This document shows positions 34,293 through 42,202 of a stretch of DNA of 64,000 nucleotides, in pieces. Position 1 is the first letter of the stretch, and every line of letters starts with the position of its first letter. The DNA lies in the NCBI RefSeq assembly GCF_008329905.1, contig NZ_CP032155.1, positions 1,178,001 to 1,242,000 of the forward strand. Reading direction: 5' to 3'. This DNA is from Mycobacterium sp. ELW1. Its GTDB lineage: Bacteria > Actinomycetota > Actinomycetes > Mycobacteriales > Mycobacteriaceae. The notes under the pieces were generated by a model. The model saw only the letters and a list, made by a program, of their open reading frames with translations. It was not told where the DNA came from and did not search any database. Both the position numbers and the translations under genes were made by a program.

Positions 34293-35841
34293 CCGCGAGT
34301 AGCGGAAGTTGTTGGCCCGCTGCGATCGACATGCGCTGGCGAGCCAGGGCCGGCCATGCCTGGACTGCGCAGAACGGCGCGCACTGGTGCTGAGCTGCGC
34401 TGGTGCCGACGTGGACACAGCACTGCACCAAGCGTTCCTCGATCATGGTCGACATGTCCATGAACGGCTTCACCGTGATGCGCACGACCCGTTCGCCCAG
34501 CATCCGGCGGAGCTTGCGACGCCGTCCGGGCAACGCCGACGATGCCATGGTGAGCAGGGTGCTCACGCCGAGATCGCAACTCTCGCAAATGGTTCGCCAC
34601 ACATCGCCGATATCCGGGTGCGACAGTGACGACTGCTCCGAGAGCAGCCCCAGCAGCGATTCCTTGACCGCGAGGCGCAGCTGCTGAGGAAGCTCGCTGT
34701 CGGCGATCCGGTTCGACACCAGCCCGAGCCGGGCCTTGAGGCCGTCGTGGCCGAGCAGCGACACCAGTGAGCGCCACGCGCCGGCGTCGTCGCGAATCAG
34801 GTATCCGACCGAGCAGCAGTGCGGGTGTGAACACGGTAGTGCGGTCAGGTCGCGCCACGTCACCACGCCGTCGGTCTGCGGCCCGAGCCGCTTGAGCACC
34901 CCGGTGTGGGTGAGCCGGTCCAACGGGTCGATGTGCCCGGACCGGCCGGAGCCGAACTGCGGCTGGATGCTGATTCCCCCGACGTAGGGCGTGGCCAGAG
35001 CCAGTGCGACCATGTCGCCGATCTCGGTGTCGTTCACCCCGAGGGCCGCCGTCATCACCAGCGTCGTGAAGATCTCCCGCTGCGACAACCGTTGCAGTGC
35101 GGTGTTTTTCACTGAACGCAGATCCCCGCCGCGGTGATGGCGATGCGCCACCTCGGTGAGACCGTCGTATTGCAGGTACACCTCGACGCGGTCACGATGC
35201 TCGGTGAGCAGATCAAGCAGGCCGTCGTCATTGGCAATGCGAACACCGTTGCTGTTGATCAGTATTCGGGTGATCGGACGAGAGGTCAGTTCGGCCAACA
35301 GCTCGGGCAACGCCGGGTGCAGCGTCGGTTCGCCACCGGAGAGCATCAGCACGTCGAGGCGGCCGTTTTCGCGGGCCAGCCGCTGATCCACGTTGGCGAG
35401 CACGTCGGCGACCGCGACCACGTTGCGCAGGTCCGGCGAGGAACCCGTGAAGCAGGTGGGGCAGCGCAGATTGCAGGTTTCGGCGATGTCTTCGAGAAGG
35501 ATGCACGTGTGCTGGGTCTGCATCTCCGGCAGTCCGCGCAGATACGCCGACGGGATCGGATCGAAATTCCCCGCCACATCGGGGGTGTGGGCCTTGGTGG
35601 GCGCAGTCCATTCCTCCAGGTAACGCAGGATCTCCGGATCCTCGTCGTAGAGAGTGCTCACCAAACCGTGCATCCCGCAGCCACGCTCGAGCCACACCCG
35701 CTCGTCGCGCTCGACGAGCCGGCCGCTGAGGCGTGCGACATCGGCCAGCGACTTTTCGGGGGCCTCGTCGTGGCAGGACGGGCAGAACGCGGTGACGTAA
35801 CGCAACAACCGATCGCCGCGCAACCCCATCCCGGCGGTCAC
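34270..35841 (-). CDS. Radical SAM enzyme of MJ0619/COG1964 type, multi-cysteine
   Basis: This 523-residue protein has the radical SAM cluster motif CNLRCPTC (C123, C127, C130) and SAM-binding [10 protein letters not shown]. It also has an N-terminal set C20-P-S-C23, C55 and H58 (GCGMHG) like the rubredoxin-like lobe of MJ0619-type enzymes. Further cysteines lie at 337/342/343 (PCSHPHCC), 419/422 (CESC), 474/475 and 487/491, enough for auxiliary clusters. Archaeal relatives in this group include the tetraether synthase that joins lipid tails. It is the last gene of a three-gene operon (4-base overlap) with an Lgt-like membrane protein, which supports a lipid substrate by inference. Confidence 0.85.
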   Translation of the reverse strand: MTAGMGLRGDRLLRYVTAFCPSCHDEAPEKSLADVARLSGRLVERDERVWLERGCGMHGLVSTLYDEDPEILRYLEEWTAPTKAHTPDVAGNFDPIPSAYLRGLPEMQTQHTCILLEDIAETCNLRCPTCFTGSSPDLRNVVAVADVLANVDQRLARENGRLDVLMLSGGEPTLHPALPELLAELTSRPITRILINSNGVRIANDDGLLDLLTEHRDRVEVYLQYDGLTEVAHRHHRGGDLRSVKNTALQRLSQREIFTTLVMTAALGVNDTEIGDMVALALATPYVGGISIQPQFGSGRSGHIDPLDRLTHTGVLKRLGPQTDGVVTWRDLTALPCSHPHCCSVGYLIRDDAGAWRSLVSLLGHDGLKARLGLVSNRIADSELPQQLRLAVKESLLGLLSEQSSLSHPDIGDVWRTICESCDLGVSTLLTMASSALPGRRRKLRRMLGERVVRITVKPFMDMSTMIEERLVQCCVHVGTSAAQHQCAPFCAVQAWPALARQRMSIAAGQQLPLLAVSRQAGD

Positions 35842-36377
35842 GTGTACAGCTCGGGGTTGAGACCCGTGCAGAATCCGACGGAGATGACGGACAGCACCGC
35901 CCAGCCGATCATCAGGCCGAGGCCCAGCCCCTTACCGTTCGCCTTCCCGGTGGCCAGCAGTACACCGCCCCCGCCGAAAGCGATGAGCGCCAACACCACT
36001 GCGCCGAGGACCACGGTGCCGTGCCCGCGCCCGTCGGACATGGCCAGCACGGCGAAGGCGATGACGAAGTTCAGCGGCATGTACAGAAACGCCCCGAGGA
36101 ACGCCATCCCGACCGAGATGCGCGGGGAGTGTGGTTGCCGCGGCGGCGGCACAGGTGGCGGGTAGTCGTACTGACCCGGCGGCCGATACCCCGGCGGAGG
36201 CGGGTATCCCGGCGGAGGCGGGTATCCCGGGGGAGGCGGGTATCCCGGGGGCGGCGGGTACCACGGCGGCTGCGGCAGGTAGGCGGGCGGCAGCGGCTGC
36301 TCCGGTGGTGGCGGTGGGACGTCGTCGCCCTTCTCGCCGCTCCCCTTCTCGTCGTCGCCCGGTGGGGGAGTCGTCAT
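35838..36377 (-). CDS. Proline-rich membrane protein with PPPPGY repeats
   Basis: In this 179-residue protein, residues 1-85 are Pro/Glu/Tyr-rich with four near-perfect YPPPPG units. Two or three hydrophobic helices then run from about residue 90 to 170, with GMAFLGAFLYMPLNFVIAFAVL and VVLGAVVLALIAFGGGGVLL. ATG 36377 was chosen since the codons before it lie in the upstream gene. It overlaps both neighbours by 4 bases. The layout is that of DUF4190-like small membrane proteins, and it may act as a membrane adaptor for the radical SAM enzyme. Confidence 0.75.
   Translation of the reverse strand: MTTPPPGDDEKGSGEKGDDVPPPPPEQPLPPAYLPQPPWYPPPPGYPPPPGYPPPPGYPPPPGYRPPGQYDYPPPVPPPRQPHSPRISVGMAFLGAFLYMPLNFVIAFAVLAMSDGRGHGTVVLGAVVLALIAFGGGGVLLATGKANGKGLGLGLMIGWAVLSVISVGFCTGLNPELYT
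36185..36260. repeat. 18-base tandem repeat encoding YPPPPG units
   Basis: About four copies of an 18-base unit (core TATCCCGGCGGAGGCGGG on the + strand) lie within the proline-rich membrane gene. Copies differ by one or two bases. Copy-number change by slippage is possible. Confidence 0.8.
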
Positions 36378-37159
36378 GCGTGTACCTCCTGCCGCTGCGC
36401 TGGGAAGCGATAGTAGCCGCGGCGGTAGCCGTACCACATCCGAACGCCGACAACGGCGAGCGAAGGCAGCAGGAACCATTGCGGCCGAGTCAGATCCAGC
36501 CACACCGTCTGGTTGGCGCGGGTGAACTCGACGAAGAAGCGGAACACGGCGTATGCCGCGACGTAGATGACGAACAGTTCACCCGGCCTGGTGATGCGGG
36601 GCCGCAGCCACATCAGCGCAGCGAAAGCCGCCAGCTGGAAGGCGATTTCGTACACGAACGACGGGTGCATCGCCTGGCCGGTGAGGCAGCCGGGGCATTC
36701 GGGTGTGCTGGCGGCGGCGTGTACACCCCAGGGCAGGGAGGTGGGCCGACCGGGTGCCTCGGTGAGATGGCACCCGATCCGGCCGACGGCCATCCCGAGT
36801 GCCACCGCCGGTGCGAACAGGTCGCCGGTCTTGCCCCGGTACCCGCCGAGTCGTTTGGCGATCAGCACCCCGACGTAGGCTCCGAGCAGGCCGCCGAGAA
36901 TGCTCTTGGAGCCGTACTCCCAGGCGCGCGCCAGCGTGGGGTTGGCGGCGAAATCCAGGTGACGTGCCCAGCCGGAGAGGCGCATTCCGATCGCGCCGCC
37001 GACGAGTGCGCCGGTGACCGCGACCAGGGACTGGTCGTTGACGGCCCCTCGCCGACGCGCCTCGACCATGAACACGACCATCGCGGTCACCACCCCGAGT
37101 CCGACGAACAGACTGTGCACCGGAATCGCCACCGGTCCGACGTGCCATTCGGGGACCAT
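36374..37159 (-). CDS. Prolipoprotein diacylglyceryl transferase-like membrane protein (divergent Lgt)
   Basis: This 261-residue multi-pass protein has the Lgt fold: IPVHSLFVGLGVV at the start, GRIGCHLTE at 126-134, HPSFVYE at 165-171 and RFFVEFTR at 207-214. Key Lgt positions differ. The Asn of the GRxGN signature is Cys130, and the catalytic-loop His before GG is Leu88 (SILGG). The normal lipoprotein-modifying activity is therefore doubtful. Extra Cys lie in STPECPGCLTG. It heads the three-gene operon with the proline-rich protein and the radical SAM enzyme, so transfer of a lipid or glyceryl group in a different pathway is plausible. Confidence 0.82.
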   Translation of the reverse strand: MVPEWHVGPVAIPVHSLFVGLGVVTAMVVFMVEARRRGAVNDQSLVAVTGALVGGAIGMRLSGWARHLDFAANPTLARAWEYGSKSILGGLLGAYVGVLIAKRLGGYRGKTGDLFAPAVALGMAVGRIGCHLTEAPGRPTSLPWGVHAAASTPECPGCLTGQAMHPSFVYEIAFQLAAFAALMWLRPRITRPGELFVIYVAAYAVFRFFVEFTRANQTVWLDLTRPQWFLLPSLAVVGVRMWYGYRRGYYRFPAQRQEVHA

Positions 37160-37253
37160 GTGTCAAAACCTATCGGCAATTTCGCGACCGCGACGTGTGA
37201 TTGCCTGCGAGTGGTTCGGTTCGGACCGCCGCGTCGGCGTCCACGGTGGAATA

Positions 37254-37269
37254 ACGTGACATGTCACGT
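37254..37269. promoter_or_regulatory. Palindromic operator upstream of the SDR gene
   Basis: ACGTGACATGTCACGT is a perfect 16-base palindrome, 40 bases before the SDR ATG. Its core GTGAC-AT-GTCAC matches the core GTGAC-GT-GTCAC in front of the convergent MarR gene. One regulator, probably that MarR protein, is expected to bind both. Confidence 0.7.
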
Positions 37270-37309
37270 AGTTCTTATGGCCGTAGGTCCCACACATCGA
37301 GGAGTAATC

Positions 37310-38056
37310 ATGGGTCAACTCAGCGGCAAGACAGCCCTGGTCACCGGCGGCACGTCGGGCATCGGCCTGGCGACCGCACAACACCTCGCGGCCGAAGGCG
37401 CGCATGTCTTCCTGACCGGACGAACCCAGGAGCGGGCCGACGCGGCGGCGGCCACGATCGGTGACGCCGCGACCGGAGTCGCGGCCGACGTCACCGATAT
37501 CGATGCCCTCGATCGTCTCGCCGAGGTGATCGGGCAACGTGGCGGCGGCGTGGACGTGATCTTCGCCAACGCGGGCGGTGGCGAGTTCGCGACTCTGGAG
37601 GAGGAGACACCCGAACACCTGGCCGACACCTTCACCCGCAACGTCGGCGGCACGGTCTTCACCGTGCAGAAGATGCTGCCCCTGCTCAACGAGGGCGCCT
37701 CGATCGTGCTCACCGGGTCGACGGCCGCCAGCCGCGGAGTGCCCGCCTTCGGTGCCTACGCCGCATCGAAGGCCGCCATCCGCTCGTTGGGGCGGACCTG
37801 GGCGGCTGAATTGGTCGGCCGCAGGATCCGGGTCAACACCGTGGTCCCCGGGCCGATCGAGACACCCGGGCTCAAGGGTCTGGCTCCCAGTGGCCAGCAT
37901 GATGCGCTACTCGACGGGGAGGCCGCGACGGTGCCGATGGGCCGCGTCGGTAACCCCGGTGAAATCGCCACTGTGGTGGCGTTTCTCGCCTCCGACGCGA
38001 GCAGCTTCATGACCGGGTCTGAGATCTTCGTCGACGGCGGGTCCGTTCAGGTCTGA
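37310..38056 (+). CDS. Short-chain dehydrogenase/reductase under MarR control
   Basis: This 248-residue SDR has the cofactor motif TGGTSGIGLATA, NAGGG near residue 90, catalytic Ser in VLTGSTAASRG and the Y-x-x-x-K pair in GAYAASKAAIRSLG. The C-terminus is SFMTGSEIFVDGGSVQV, standard for the classical family. ATG 37310 follows GAGGAG. The long frame back to 36131 is an artefact. It is convergent with the MarR gene, whose stop overlaps by 10 bases. The substrate is unknown; control by a MarR protein hints at aromatic or quinone-like compounds. Confidence 0.9.
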   Translation: MGQLSGKTALVTGGTSGIGLATAQHLAAEGAHVFLTGRTQERADAAAATIGDAATGVAADVTDIDALDRLAEVIGQRGGGVDVIFANAGGGEFATLEEETPEHLADTFTRNVGGTVFTVQKMLPLLNEGASIVLTGSTAASRGVPAFGAYAASKAAIRSLGRTWAAELVGRRIRVNTVVPGPIETPGLKGLAPSGQHDALLDGEAATVPMGRVGNPGEIATVVAFLASDASSFMTGSEIFVDGGSVQV

Positions 38057-38541
38057 TCCGGGCGCGGCAGCGTTCCCTCTCGCAGGATGCTGTCGTAGAC
38101 GACCGCCAGGATGTCGGCCAACTGCTCGTCCTGGCGGTCGTCGAGGTCGGAGAAGAACAACGTGCGAACCCATTCCGCGTGCAGCGGCGCGGCCGAACGC
38201 AGCGTGTCCCAACCGGCGTCGCTGAGCAGCACGTCGGTGGATCGGCGATCGGTGTCCGATCGCACACGTTCGACCAAGCCGCGACCGGTCATCCGCTGAA
38301 GATGATGGGACAGCCTGCTGCGCTCCCACCCGATCGTGGTCGCCAGCGCGGTCAATTGGGTACGTCGGCCCGGCGCCTGCGACAGCGCGTTGAGCACCGT
38401 GTAGTCGCTGAGCGACAGTCCGCAGTCGGCCAGCAGTTGCCGGTTCATCTCGTATTCGAGCCGGTGATACACCCGCATGTAGTTCAGCCAGGTCCGCTGC
38501 TGAGATGCGTTGAGCGGATAGCTCTTACGGCGTGCGGCCAC
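38047..38541 (-). CDS. MarR-family transcriptional regulator
   Basis: This 164-residue winged-helix regulator carries LSLSDYTVLNALSQAPGRRTQ, the recognition region LTALATTIGWERSRLSHHLQRM and wing VERVRSDTDRRSTDVLLSDAG. The start is GTG 38541, preceded by AGGAGA with good spacing. The longer frame begins inside the operator and is rejected. Autoregulation and control of the convergent SDR gene are suggested by matching palindromes at 38566-38577 and 37256-37267. Confidence 0.9.
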   Translation of the reverse strand: MAARRKSYPLNASQQRTWLNYMRVYHRLEYEMNRQLLADCGLSLSDYTVLNALSQAPGRRTQLTALATTIGWERSRLSHHLQRMTGRGLVERVRSDTDRRSTDVLLSDAGWDTLRSAAPLHAEWVRTLFFSDLDDRQDEQLADILAVVYDSILREGTLPRPDQT

Positions 38542-38563
38542 GCGGGGTTCTCCTGTCTGGAAA

Positions 38564-38580
38564 ATGTGACGTGTCACGCA
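38564..38580. promoter_or_regulatory. Palindromic operator upstream of the MarR gene
   Basis: The core GTGAC-GT-GTCAC (38566-38577) is a 5-base inverted repeat with 2-base spacer, 25 bases upstream of the MarR start. It matches the operator in front of the SDR gene at the other end of this convergent pair. Confidence 0.65.
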
Positions 38581-38651
38581 TCCTAAGTCTGCCCGCTGCG
38601 CGTTCAGAAACGTTTCACAACATGTGCAGTGCGGGGTGGCACACTCGCCAG

Positions 38652-39320
38652 ATGGATATTGACTCCACCGATACCGCCGTCGTCGTCATCGATCCGCAGA
38701 ACGACGTGTTGAGCCCGACGGGTAAGAACTGGGAGGTTCTGGCGGCTTCGGTGACGGAGAACAACACCGTGGGACACCTCGTCGAGATCTTCACCGCTGC
38801 CAAGGCGGCCGGTTACCCGGTGGTCATCTCGCCGCACTACTTCTATCCCACCGACCACGGCTGGCTTTTCAACGGACCGCTGGAGTCCGACGAACTGGCC
38901 ACCGGCACGTTCGCCCGCCGCGGTGCTTTGACACTGGACGGCTTCGACGGATCCGGCGCCGACTGGCTCGAGGAGTTCAAGCCGTTCATCTCCGACGGCT
39001 CGACGATCGTGGCCAGCCCCCACAAGGTGTGGGGACCTCAGACCAACGACCTGGTTCTGCAACTGCGCAAGCGCGGGATAACCAAGGTCGTGTTGTGCGG
39101 CATGCTCGCCAACATCTGTGTGGAATCCCATCTGCGGGATCTGCTCGAGCAAGGGTTCGAGGTGGCGGTGGTCCGCGACGCCACCGCAGGCCCACGACAT
39201 CCGACCCGTGGTGACGGATATCAGGCGGCGCTGGTCAATTACGCGTTTCTGGCGCACGCTGTGCTGAGTACCGACGACGTGGTCGCAGCCATGGCAGTTC
39301 CGACGGAAGGCGCAACGTGA
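38652..39320 (+). CDS. Isochorismatase-family cysteine hydrolase
   Basis: This 222-residue hydrolase has the Asp-Lys-Cys triad of the family: D14 in [10 protein letters not shown]125 in ASPHKVWGP and C156 in ANICVESHL. It has the size of amidohydrolases such as nicotinamidase, but the substrate is unknown. ATG 38652 begins directly at the first strand. Its last bases overlap the GTG of the next gene, opening a four-gene plus-strand operon that ends with a MOSC-reductase fusion. Confidence 0.9.
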   Translation: MDIDSTDTAVVVIDPQNDVLSPTGKNWEVLAASVTENNTVGHLVEIFTAAKAAGYPVVISPHYFYPTDHGWLFNGPLESDELATGTFARRGALTLDGFDGSGADWLEEFKPFISDGSTIVASPHKVWGPQTNDLVLQLRKRGITKVVLCGMLANICVESHLRDLLEQGFEVAVVRDATAGPRHPTRGDGYQAALVNYAFLAHAVLSTDDVVAAMAVPTEGAT

Positions 39321-39778
39321 CGGAATCCCGGCCACCGTTCCCGCCCTTTGACCTAGACGCCGCACTGCAGAAGGTTCAGGCCGCCGAAGACGCCTGGAAT
39401 ACCCGCGACCCACACCGTGTCAGCTTGGCCTACACCGCCGACAGCGTCTGGCGGAACCGCGATCAGTTCGTCACCGGCCGCGATCAGATCGTGGAGTTCC
39501 TGACCGCGAAGTGGGAGCGCGAATTCGACTATGCGCTGCGCAAGAGTTTGTGGGACTTCCACGGCAACCGCATCGCGGTGCGTTTCCAGTACGAGTGCCG
39601 CGACGCTGCCGGCCAATGGTGGCGAAGCTACGGCAACGAACTGTGGGAGTTCGCCGACGACGGGTTGATGCGCCGTCGTGAGGCCAGCATCAACGACGTC
39701 GCCATCGACGAATCCGAACGACGCTACTTCGGGCCTCGGCCGGAAGACGAACGAGGCCGCGAGATTCCGTTGCGGTGA
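39317..39778 (+). CDS. DUF1348 / NTF2-like protein
   Basis: This 153-residue protein matches the DUF1348 family. [28 protein letters not shown] is the NTF2-like N-terminus, then [19 protein letters not shown] and [26 protein letters not shown]. The fold forms a pocket, but no enzyme activity is assigned to the family. GTG start inside the end of the isochorismatase gene indicates coupled translation. Confidence 0.88.
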   Translation: MTESRPPFPPFDLDAALQKVQAAEDAWNTRDPHRVSLAYTADSVWRNRDQFVTGRDQIVEFLTAKWEREFDYALRKSLWDFHGNRIAVRFQYECRDAAGQWWRSYGNELWEFADDGLMRRREASINDVAIDESERRYFGPRPEDERGREIPLR

Positions 39779-39801
39779 ATCCGGGCTGACAGGGAGACGA
39801 C

Positions 39802-40440
39802 ATGAGCAAGCATTACGCGTCCATCGCCTTCACCGACGATGTCCGCGCCGTCCAGAGCGATCATGGCAGCGACGCGTTCTACGGCCGCAAGATCGTGGCC
39901 GGTAAGGCCGCCCCGGGACGCGACCCGCTCACCGAGGACGAGAAGGACTACCTGAGCGAGCGGGACGGCTTTTATCTGGCCTCGGTGTCGGAGACCGGGT
40001 GGCCGTACGTTCAGTTCCGCGGCGGCAACCCGGGATTCATCCACGTCGTCGATGACCACACCATCGGCTGGGCCGACTTTCGGGGCAACCTGCAATACAT
40101 CAGTACCGGCAACATGAGCGGTGACGATCGGGTGGCGATCATCGTCCTCGACTACGCCCACCAGCGCCGGCTGAAGATCTTCGGGCACGCCCGCATCGTG
40201 ACCGCCGACGACGACCCGGAGCTGCTGAAAGCCTTGACCGATGAGACCGACGACTCGGTGGTCGAGCGGGCCGTCCTCGTCGATGTCGAGGCCTACGACT
40301 GGAACTGCCAGCAGCACATCACCCCGCGCTTCAGTGCGGCTGAACTCGAACCCGCGCTGGAACCCCTGCGCACCAAGCTGGCGGAGCTGCAGGCTGAAAA
40401 CGACCGCCTGCGTGCCCAACTCGACGACCCGAAAGGGTGA
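39802..40440 (+). CDS. Pyridoxamine 5'-phosphate oxidase-family flavoprotein with C-terminal coiled coil
   Basis: This 212-residue protein has a split-barrel flavin-binding domain at about residues 40-170, with GFYLASVSETGWPYVQFRGGNPGF and IGWADFRGNLQYISTGN. The C-terminus forms a heptad-like coiled coil (LAELQAENDRLRAQL), unusual for small PNPOx-like proteins and probably for oligomerisation. A ribosome-binding GGGAGACG precedes ATG 39802. It lies 6 bases before the MOSC-reductase gene and may work with it in a redox pathway. Confidence 0.87.
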   Translation: MSKHYASIAFTDDVRAVQSDHGSDAFYGRKIVAGKAAPGRDPLTEDEKDYLSERDGFYLASVSETGWPYVQFRGGNPGFIHVVDDHTIGWADFRGNLQYISTGNMSGDDRVAIIVLDYAHQRRLKIFGHARIVTADDDPELLKALTDETDDSVVERAVLVDVEAYDWNCQQHITPRFSAAELEPALEPLRTKLAELQAENDRLRAQLDDPKG

Positions 40441-40446
40441 TCACCG

Positions 40447-42198
40447 ATGGCGACATTGGTCTCGGTCAACGTGGGACTCCCCAAGGATGTGGCCTGGAAC
40501 GGGCGCACCGTGTACACCGGCGCCTGGAAGGCCCCGGTGTCTGGTCCGCGGATGGTGCGCCGGCTCAACGTCGACGGCGACGGCCAGGGTGATCTCGGCG
40601 GTCACGGCGGCGAGAACCGTGCCGTGCTGGTGTATCAGGTTGCCTCCTATGAGCATTGGGCCGGTGAACTCGGCCGCGACGACTTGGTGCCGGGCACCTT
40701 CGGGGAGAACCTGACCGTCGACGGGATGCCCGATGACGAGGTCTGCATCGGCGATCGGTACCAGATCGGCGAGGTGGTCCTGGAGGTGACGCAACCCCGG
40801 GTCACCTGCTACCGCGTCGGAATGCGGCTGGGCGAGCCGCGAATGGCCGCCCTGCTGGTATCGCATCACCGGCCCGGGTTCTACTGCCGGGTGCTGACCG
40901 AAGGTGAACTCGCGGCGGGCCAGGAGGTGGTCAAGATCGCCGACGGTCCACAACAGGTCAGTGTGGCCGAGATCGACGCTCTGCTCTACCTCCCAGGGCA
41001 TCCCCGCGACGCCCTGGAACGCGCCCGCGCCATCCCGGCATTGAGCCCGGGATGGAAGGCCTCGTTGCAGAGCCTGTTGAAACAAGACTCGGGAACGGGC
41101 AACACCGGGCTGACCGGAGTCGCGCCACCACCGCCGGCGTGGCCGGGCTTCCGCACGCTCAAGGTGACCGCGGTGCGCGATGAGAGCCGACATGTCCGCT
41201 CGGTGTCGCTGGCCGACCCCACTGGCGAGCCGTTGCCGAAATGGCTTGCCGGCCAATCGATCGTGCTGCGGGTCGCGGTCGCCCCCGGCGGGCCGTCGCT
41301 GGTCCGCAACTACTCGTTGTCCAACGAGCCGGGTATGCCCGAGTACCGCATCGGCGTCAAGCGGGAACCGATGGGCACGGTCAGCGCATACATCCACGAC
41401 CACGTGAAGGTCGACGACCTCGTCGAGGTGGCGGCGCCGCGAGGGAGTTTCTTCCTCGACGACAGCTTGCAACCGGTGATCCTGATATCGGCCGGCGTCG
41501 GAGTGACCCCGGTCTTGTCGATGCTGCACTCGCTGGCCGAGACCGGCTCCGAGCGCCCCGTCTGGTGGCTGCACGGCGCCCGTGACAGCGCCGAGCACCC
41601 CTTCGCGGCAGAGGTGCGGGATCTACTGAATCGACTGCCGCACAGCCAGTCTCACGTCTTCTTCAGCAGCCCCGGCACCGCCGACCGTGCGGGCGTCGAG
41701 TTCGATCAACCGGGGCGGCTGTCCGCGGAGGCGCTGAGTGGCCTGGGGCTACCGACGCAGGCGCAGGTGTTCGTCTGCGGCCCGGAGCCGTTCATGGATG
41801 CGGTGAGTGACGCTCTGGTCGCGTGCGGTATCGACGCCCGGAGCATCCACTCCGAGCGGTTCGGCGCCCACACGGCGATCACGCCCGGCATCGCGGCAGC
41901 CACCGCGCGCCCGCCGCATCAGCCCGAAGGTCCGCCCGGTCCGGGACCCAGCGTGCAATTCGCGCGGAGCGGGCTGTCGGCCCCATGGCGGACGACCGAC
42001 ACCAGTCTGCTCGAGTTCGCCGAAGCCTGCGACGTGCCCACCCAATGGTCGTGCCGCACAGGGGTGTGCCACACCTGCGAGACGGCGCTGCTGGCCGGTC
42101 GGGTCCGCTATGACCTGGAGCCGCTGGAGCCGCCGGCCGACGGCAACATCCTGCTGTGCGTCGCCTCGCCCGCCGAGGACGTCGTCGTCGATTTGTGA
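40447..42198 (+). CDS. MOSC - FAD/NAD reductase - 2Fe-2S ferredoxin fusion protein
   Basis: The 583-residue protein has a MOSC domain at about residues 1-165 with GGHGGENRAVLVYQ and the likely molybdenum-binding Cys in EVTQPRVTCYRVG. A YiiM-like three-helix region (about 172-215) follows. Next come a ferredoxin-reductase FAD domain (SLVRNYSLSNEPG) and an NAD domain (LISAGVGVTPVLSML, CGPEPFMD). A plant-type 2Fe-2S domain ends the protein with CRTGVCHTC and a later Cys. Such a protein can carry electrons from NAD(P)H to molybdenum cofactor in one chain, as in detoxification of N-hydroxylated compounds by YiiM/mARC-type enzymes. Confidence 0.9.
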   Translation: MATLVSVNVGLPKDVAWNGRTVYTGAWKAPVSGPRMVRRLNVDGDGQGDLGGHGGENRAVLVYQVASYEHWAGELGRDDLVPGTFGENLTVDGMPDDEVCIGDRYQIGEVVLEVTQPRVTCYRVGMRLGEPRMAALLVSHHRPGFYCRVLTEGELAAGQEVVKIADGPQQVSVAEIDALLYLPGHPRDALERARAIPALSPGWKASLQSLLKQDSGTGNTGLTGVAPPPPAWPGFRTLKVTAVRDESRHVRSVSLADPTGEPLPKWLAGQSIVLRVAVAPGGPSLVRNYSLSNEPGMPEYRIGVKREPMGTVSAYIHDHVKVDDLVEVAAPRGSFFLDDSLQPVILISAGVGVTPVLSMLHSLAETGSERPVWWLHGARDSAEHPFAAEVRDLLNRLPHSQSHVFFSSPGTADRAGVEFDQPGRLSAEALSGLGLPTQAQVFVCGPEPFMDAVSDALVACGIDARSIHSERFGAHTAITPGIAAATARPPHQPEGPPGPGPSVQFARSGLSAPWRTTDTSLLEFAEACDVPTQWSCRTGVCHTCETALLAGRVRYDLEPLEPPADGNILLCVASPAEDVVVDL

Positions 42199-42202
42199 GT
42201 CG

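Noticed and set aside
36185..36260. CRISPR-like short repeat array
   Set aside because: The 18-base repeats are in frame, lack spacers and encode YPPPPG units.
36131..37309. N-terminal extension of the SDR at 37310
   Set aside because: It runs antisense through the Lgt-like and proline-rich genes; the SDR cofactor motif begins right after ATG 37310.
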